Below are positions 5,342 to 6,294 of a DNA stretch of 6,294 nt, piece by piece. The position numbers and the translations under genes were made by a program. This DNA is from Geoglobus sp. (lineage in GTDB: Archaea; Halobacteriota; Archaeoglobi; Archaeoglobales; Archaeoglobaceae): assembly GCA_027016965.1 (NCBI GenBank), contig JALURI010000039.1:1-6294 (forward strand), written 5' to 3'. Positions within the stretch are counted from its first letter, which is position 1. Each line of letters opens with the position of its first letter. The notes below the pieces were generated by a model that saw only the letters and a list, made by a program, of their open reading frames with translations, did not search any database and was not told where the DNA came from.

Positions 5342-5726
5342 TTTCAAACCTCCTCAAAAGATGAACAACCTTCTCTTCAATAATTTCAAGGGTCTCACAA
5401 TAATCTTTTTCATCCTTGCCCTTCGGATCTTTTATAGTCCATCTTTCAACTCCCGGATGATCCAGTATAACACATTCAGCCTCATCACAGACAAGAATTA
5501 CAATATCAAAGTCATTAAGATCCACATCTTCCAATTTTCTTGGTGCACTTCCTGCAGGAGGATATCCCCTTCTTTCAAGCACCCTCAAAGTCATTTCATC
5601 AAATTTTTCGCTGCTTTTAACACCAGCACTCAGTACATCATGCTTCTCTGAGGATAGTTTTCTGAATACACTTTCTGCCATCACACTTCTGCATGTGTTT
5701 TCTCTGCATACAAAGAGCACCTTCAT
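5328..5726 (-). CDS. arsC: Arsenate reductase / low-molecular-weight tyrosine phosphatase family protein
   Basis: This 132-residue cytoplasmic protein has the low-molecular-weight phosphatase fold shared with thioredoxin-linked arsenate reductases. The P-loop is VCRENTCRS, giving the C7-x5-R13 catalytic motif followed by Ser14; the general-acid Asp is in KDPKG (Asp100). Cys80 and Cys85 in VCDEAEC fit the shuttle cysteines that separate ArsC reductases from plain phosphatases, although the spacing is CX4C rather than the CX6C of the plasmid pI258 enzyme. The motif [22 protein letters not shown] is also ArsC-like. It would reduce arsenate to arsenite using thioredoxin or a similar donor. Its position between pstB and phoU, overlapping both (4 and 14 bases), fits detoxification of arsenate entering through the phosphate transporter. 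A regulatory protein phosphatase remains possible. The ATG at 5726 has GGGGAGAG just upstream. Confidence 0.85.
   Translation of the reverse strand: MKVLFVCRENTCRSVMAESVFRKLSSEKHDVLSAGVKSSEKFDEMTLRVLERRGYPPAGSAPRKLEDVDLNDFDIVILVCDEAECVILDHPGVERWTIKDPKGKDEKDYCETLEIIEEKVVHLLRRFENESA
5348..5355 (-). promoter_or_regulatory. Shine-Dalgarno site that decides the phoU start
   Basis: GAGGAGGT on the minus strand ends six bases before the ATG at 5341 and immediately before a TTG at 5347. The spacing favours the ATG, giving 204 rather than 206 residues. The site lies within the last codons of the arsenate reductase gene. Confidence 0.8.
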
Positions 5727-6294
5727 CCAACTCTCCCCGTTATGTATCTCTCTGTAAGCTCGTTCTCAGGATATTCAAATATCTTTTCCGTTCTGTCATA
5801 TTCCACAAGTTCACCCATCCAGAAAAATGCAGTGTAATCACTTACCCTTGCTGCCTGCTGAATGTTATGCGTGACAACAATAACAGTATATCTCTTTTTG
5901 AGATCAATCATGAGCTCTTCGATCTTTGATGAGGCTATGGGATCCAGAGCTGATGTTGGTTCGTCAAAGAGAATCACTTCAGGATTTGTTGCTATTGCCC
6001 TTGCAATACAGAGTCTCTGCTGCTGACCACCGGAAAGCCCGAGAGCTGATTCATTGAGTCTGTCCTTCACCTCGTCCCAGAGTGCAGCCTTCTTCAGACT
6101 ATCCTCAACGATCTCTCTGAGTTTTTCTCTGTCCTTTACCCCATGTACCTTTGGTCCATAAGCAACATTTTCAAAGATACTTTTTGGAAATGGGTTTGGA
6201 TGCTGAAAAACCATTCCGACTTTTCTTCTGAGCTCAACAGGATCAACGTCCCGGTCAAAAATATTATTTAAAACAAAAAGAACCTGACCTTGTA
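5723..6294 (-). CDS. pstB: Phosphate ABC transporter ATP-binding protein PstB (N terminus outside window)
   Basis: PstB is the cytoplasmic ATPase of the PstSCAB high-affinity phosphate importer. The frame is open to the right edge; 189 residues are visible and about 60-70, including the Walker A loop, are missing. The ATG at 6214 is internal, since [25 protein letters not shown] before it is clearly PstB sequence. Visible elements, numbered from the first complete codon (6292), are the Q-loop [11 protein letters not shown] (Gln30), the PstB-typical [12 protein letters not shown], the signature LSGGQQQR (86-93), Walker [14 protein letters not shown] (106-118; Glu111) and the switch His142 in VVTHN. 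The NPFPKS and AYGP segments mark it as phosphate-specific rather than another importer ATPase. The stop overlaps the next gene's start by four bases (ATGA). Promoter and any phosphate-responsive control must lie beyond the window, probably ahead of pstS. Confidence 0.95.
   Translation of the reverse strand, partial: QGQVLFVLNNIFDRDVDPVELRRKVGMVFQHPNPFPKSIFENVAYGPKVHGVKDREKLREIVEDSLKKAALWDEVKDRLNESALGLSGGQQQRLCIARAIATNPEVILFDEPTSALDPIASSKIEELMIDLKKRYTVIVVTHNIQQAARVSDYTAFFWMGELVEYDRTEKIFEYPENELTERYITGRVG
5731..5738 (-). promoter_or_regulatory. Shine-Dalgarno site of the arsenate reductase gene
   Basis: GGGGAGAG on the minus strand, with GGAG ending six bases before the ATG at 5726. It lies in the final codons of pstB. 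With the ATGA start/stop overlap it suggests translational coupling to pstB. Confidence 0.65.

Noticed and set aside
5342..5347. TTG start for phoU two codons upstream of the ATG
   Set aside because: It directly abuts the GGAGGT Shine-Dalgarno sequence, leaving no spacer, whereas the ATG at 5341 has an ideal six-base spacer.
5295..5651. 118-residue open frame on the plus strand across the arsC/phoU junction
   Set aside because: It is antisense to two clear genes, has low-complexity Phe/Ser-rich sequence, and has no promoter or Shine-Dalgarno support.
1..6294. CRISPR arrays, tRNA or rRNA genes, insertion sequences and toxin-antitoxin pairs
   Set aside because: No regularly spaced repeats, no cloverleaf-like or rRNA-like segments and no transposase or terminal inverted repeats were seen; almost every base is in a recognised gene and the longest gap is 54 bases.

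Overview
The window looks like a chromosomal piece of a euryarchaeon, most likely a member of the Archaeoglobales (Archaeoglobus, Ferroglobus or Geoglobus). This rests on three things: a gpsA product that, from memory, closely resembles the A. fulgidus enzyme; archaeal BRE/TATA promoters placed about 27 bases before start codons; and a combination of a tungsten-type aldehyde:ferredoxin oxidoreductase, an archaeal-type OMP decarboxylase and a DHH phosphoesterase. Base composition looks like low-to-mid 40s % GC by eye, with heavy AGA/AGG and ATA codon use, as in many hyperthermophilic archaea. The genus is not resolved.

Layout. The plus strand (1-1330) carries the 3' end of pyrF (orotidine 5'-phosphate decarboxylase), then gpsA (sn-glycerol-3-phosphate dehydrogenase) with its own TATA box overlapping the pyrF stop codon. 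The rest (1331-6294) is on the minus strand and is read from right to left. Unit A is the end of a phosphate operon: pstB (5' end outside the window), an arsenate reductase/low-molecular-weight phosphatase, and phoU, all overlapping by 4-14 bases. After a 54-base gap with a TATA box comes unit B: a DHH-family phosphoesterase, a 16-cysteine polyferredoxin and an AOR-family tungsten/molybdenum oxidoreductase, overlapping by 23 and 4 bases. The AOR gene meets gpsA tail to tail with no base between the two stop codons.

Function. Unit A couples high-affinity phosphate uptake (PstB), its negative regulator (PhoU) and a thiol arsenate reductase that could deal with arsenate entering through the same transporter. 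In unit B the polyferredoxin is very probably the electron-transfer partner of the AOR-type catalytic subunit. The tight link to a RecJ-like DHH protein is unexplained. The genes that begin a transcript (gpsA, DHH) appear to be leaderless, whereas the internal operon genes have strong Shine-Dalgarno sequences.

I see no mobile element, CRISPR array, tRNA or rRNA. Most of the window is recognisable metabolism. The items most worth a second look are the AOR/polyferredoxin pair with its DHH neighbour, and the arsenate reductase inside the pst-phoU operon.
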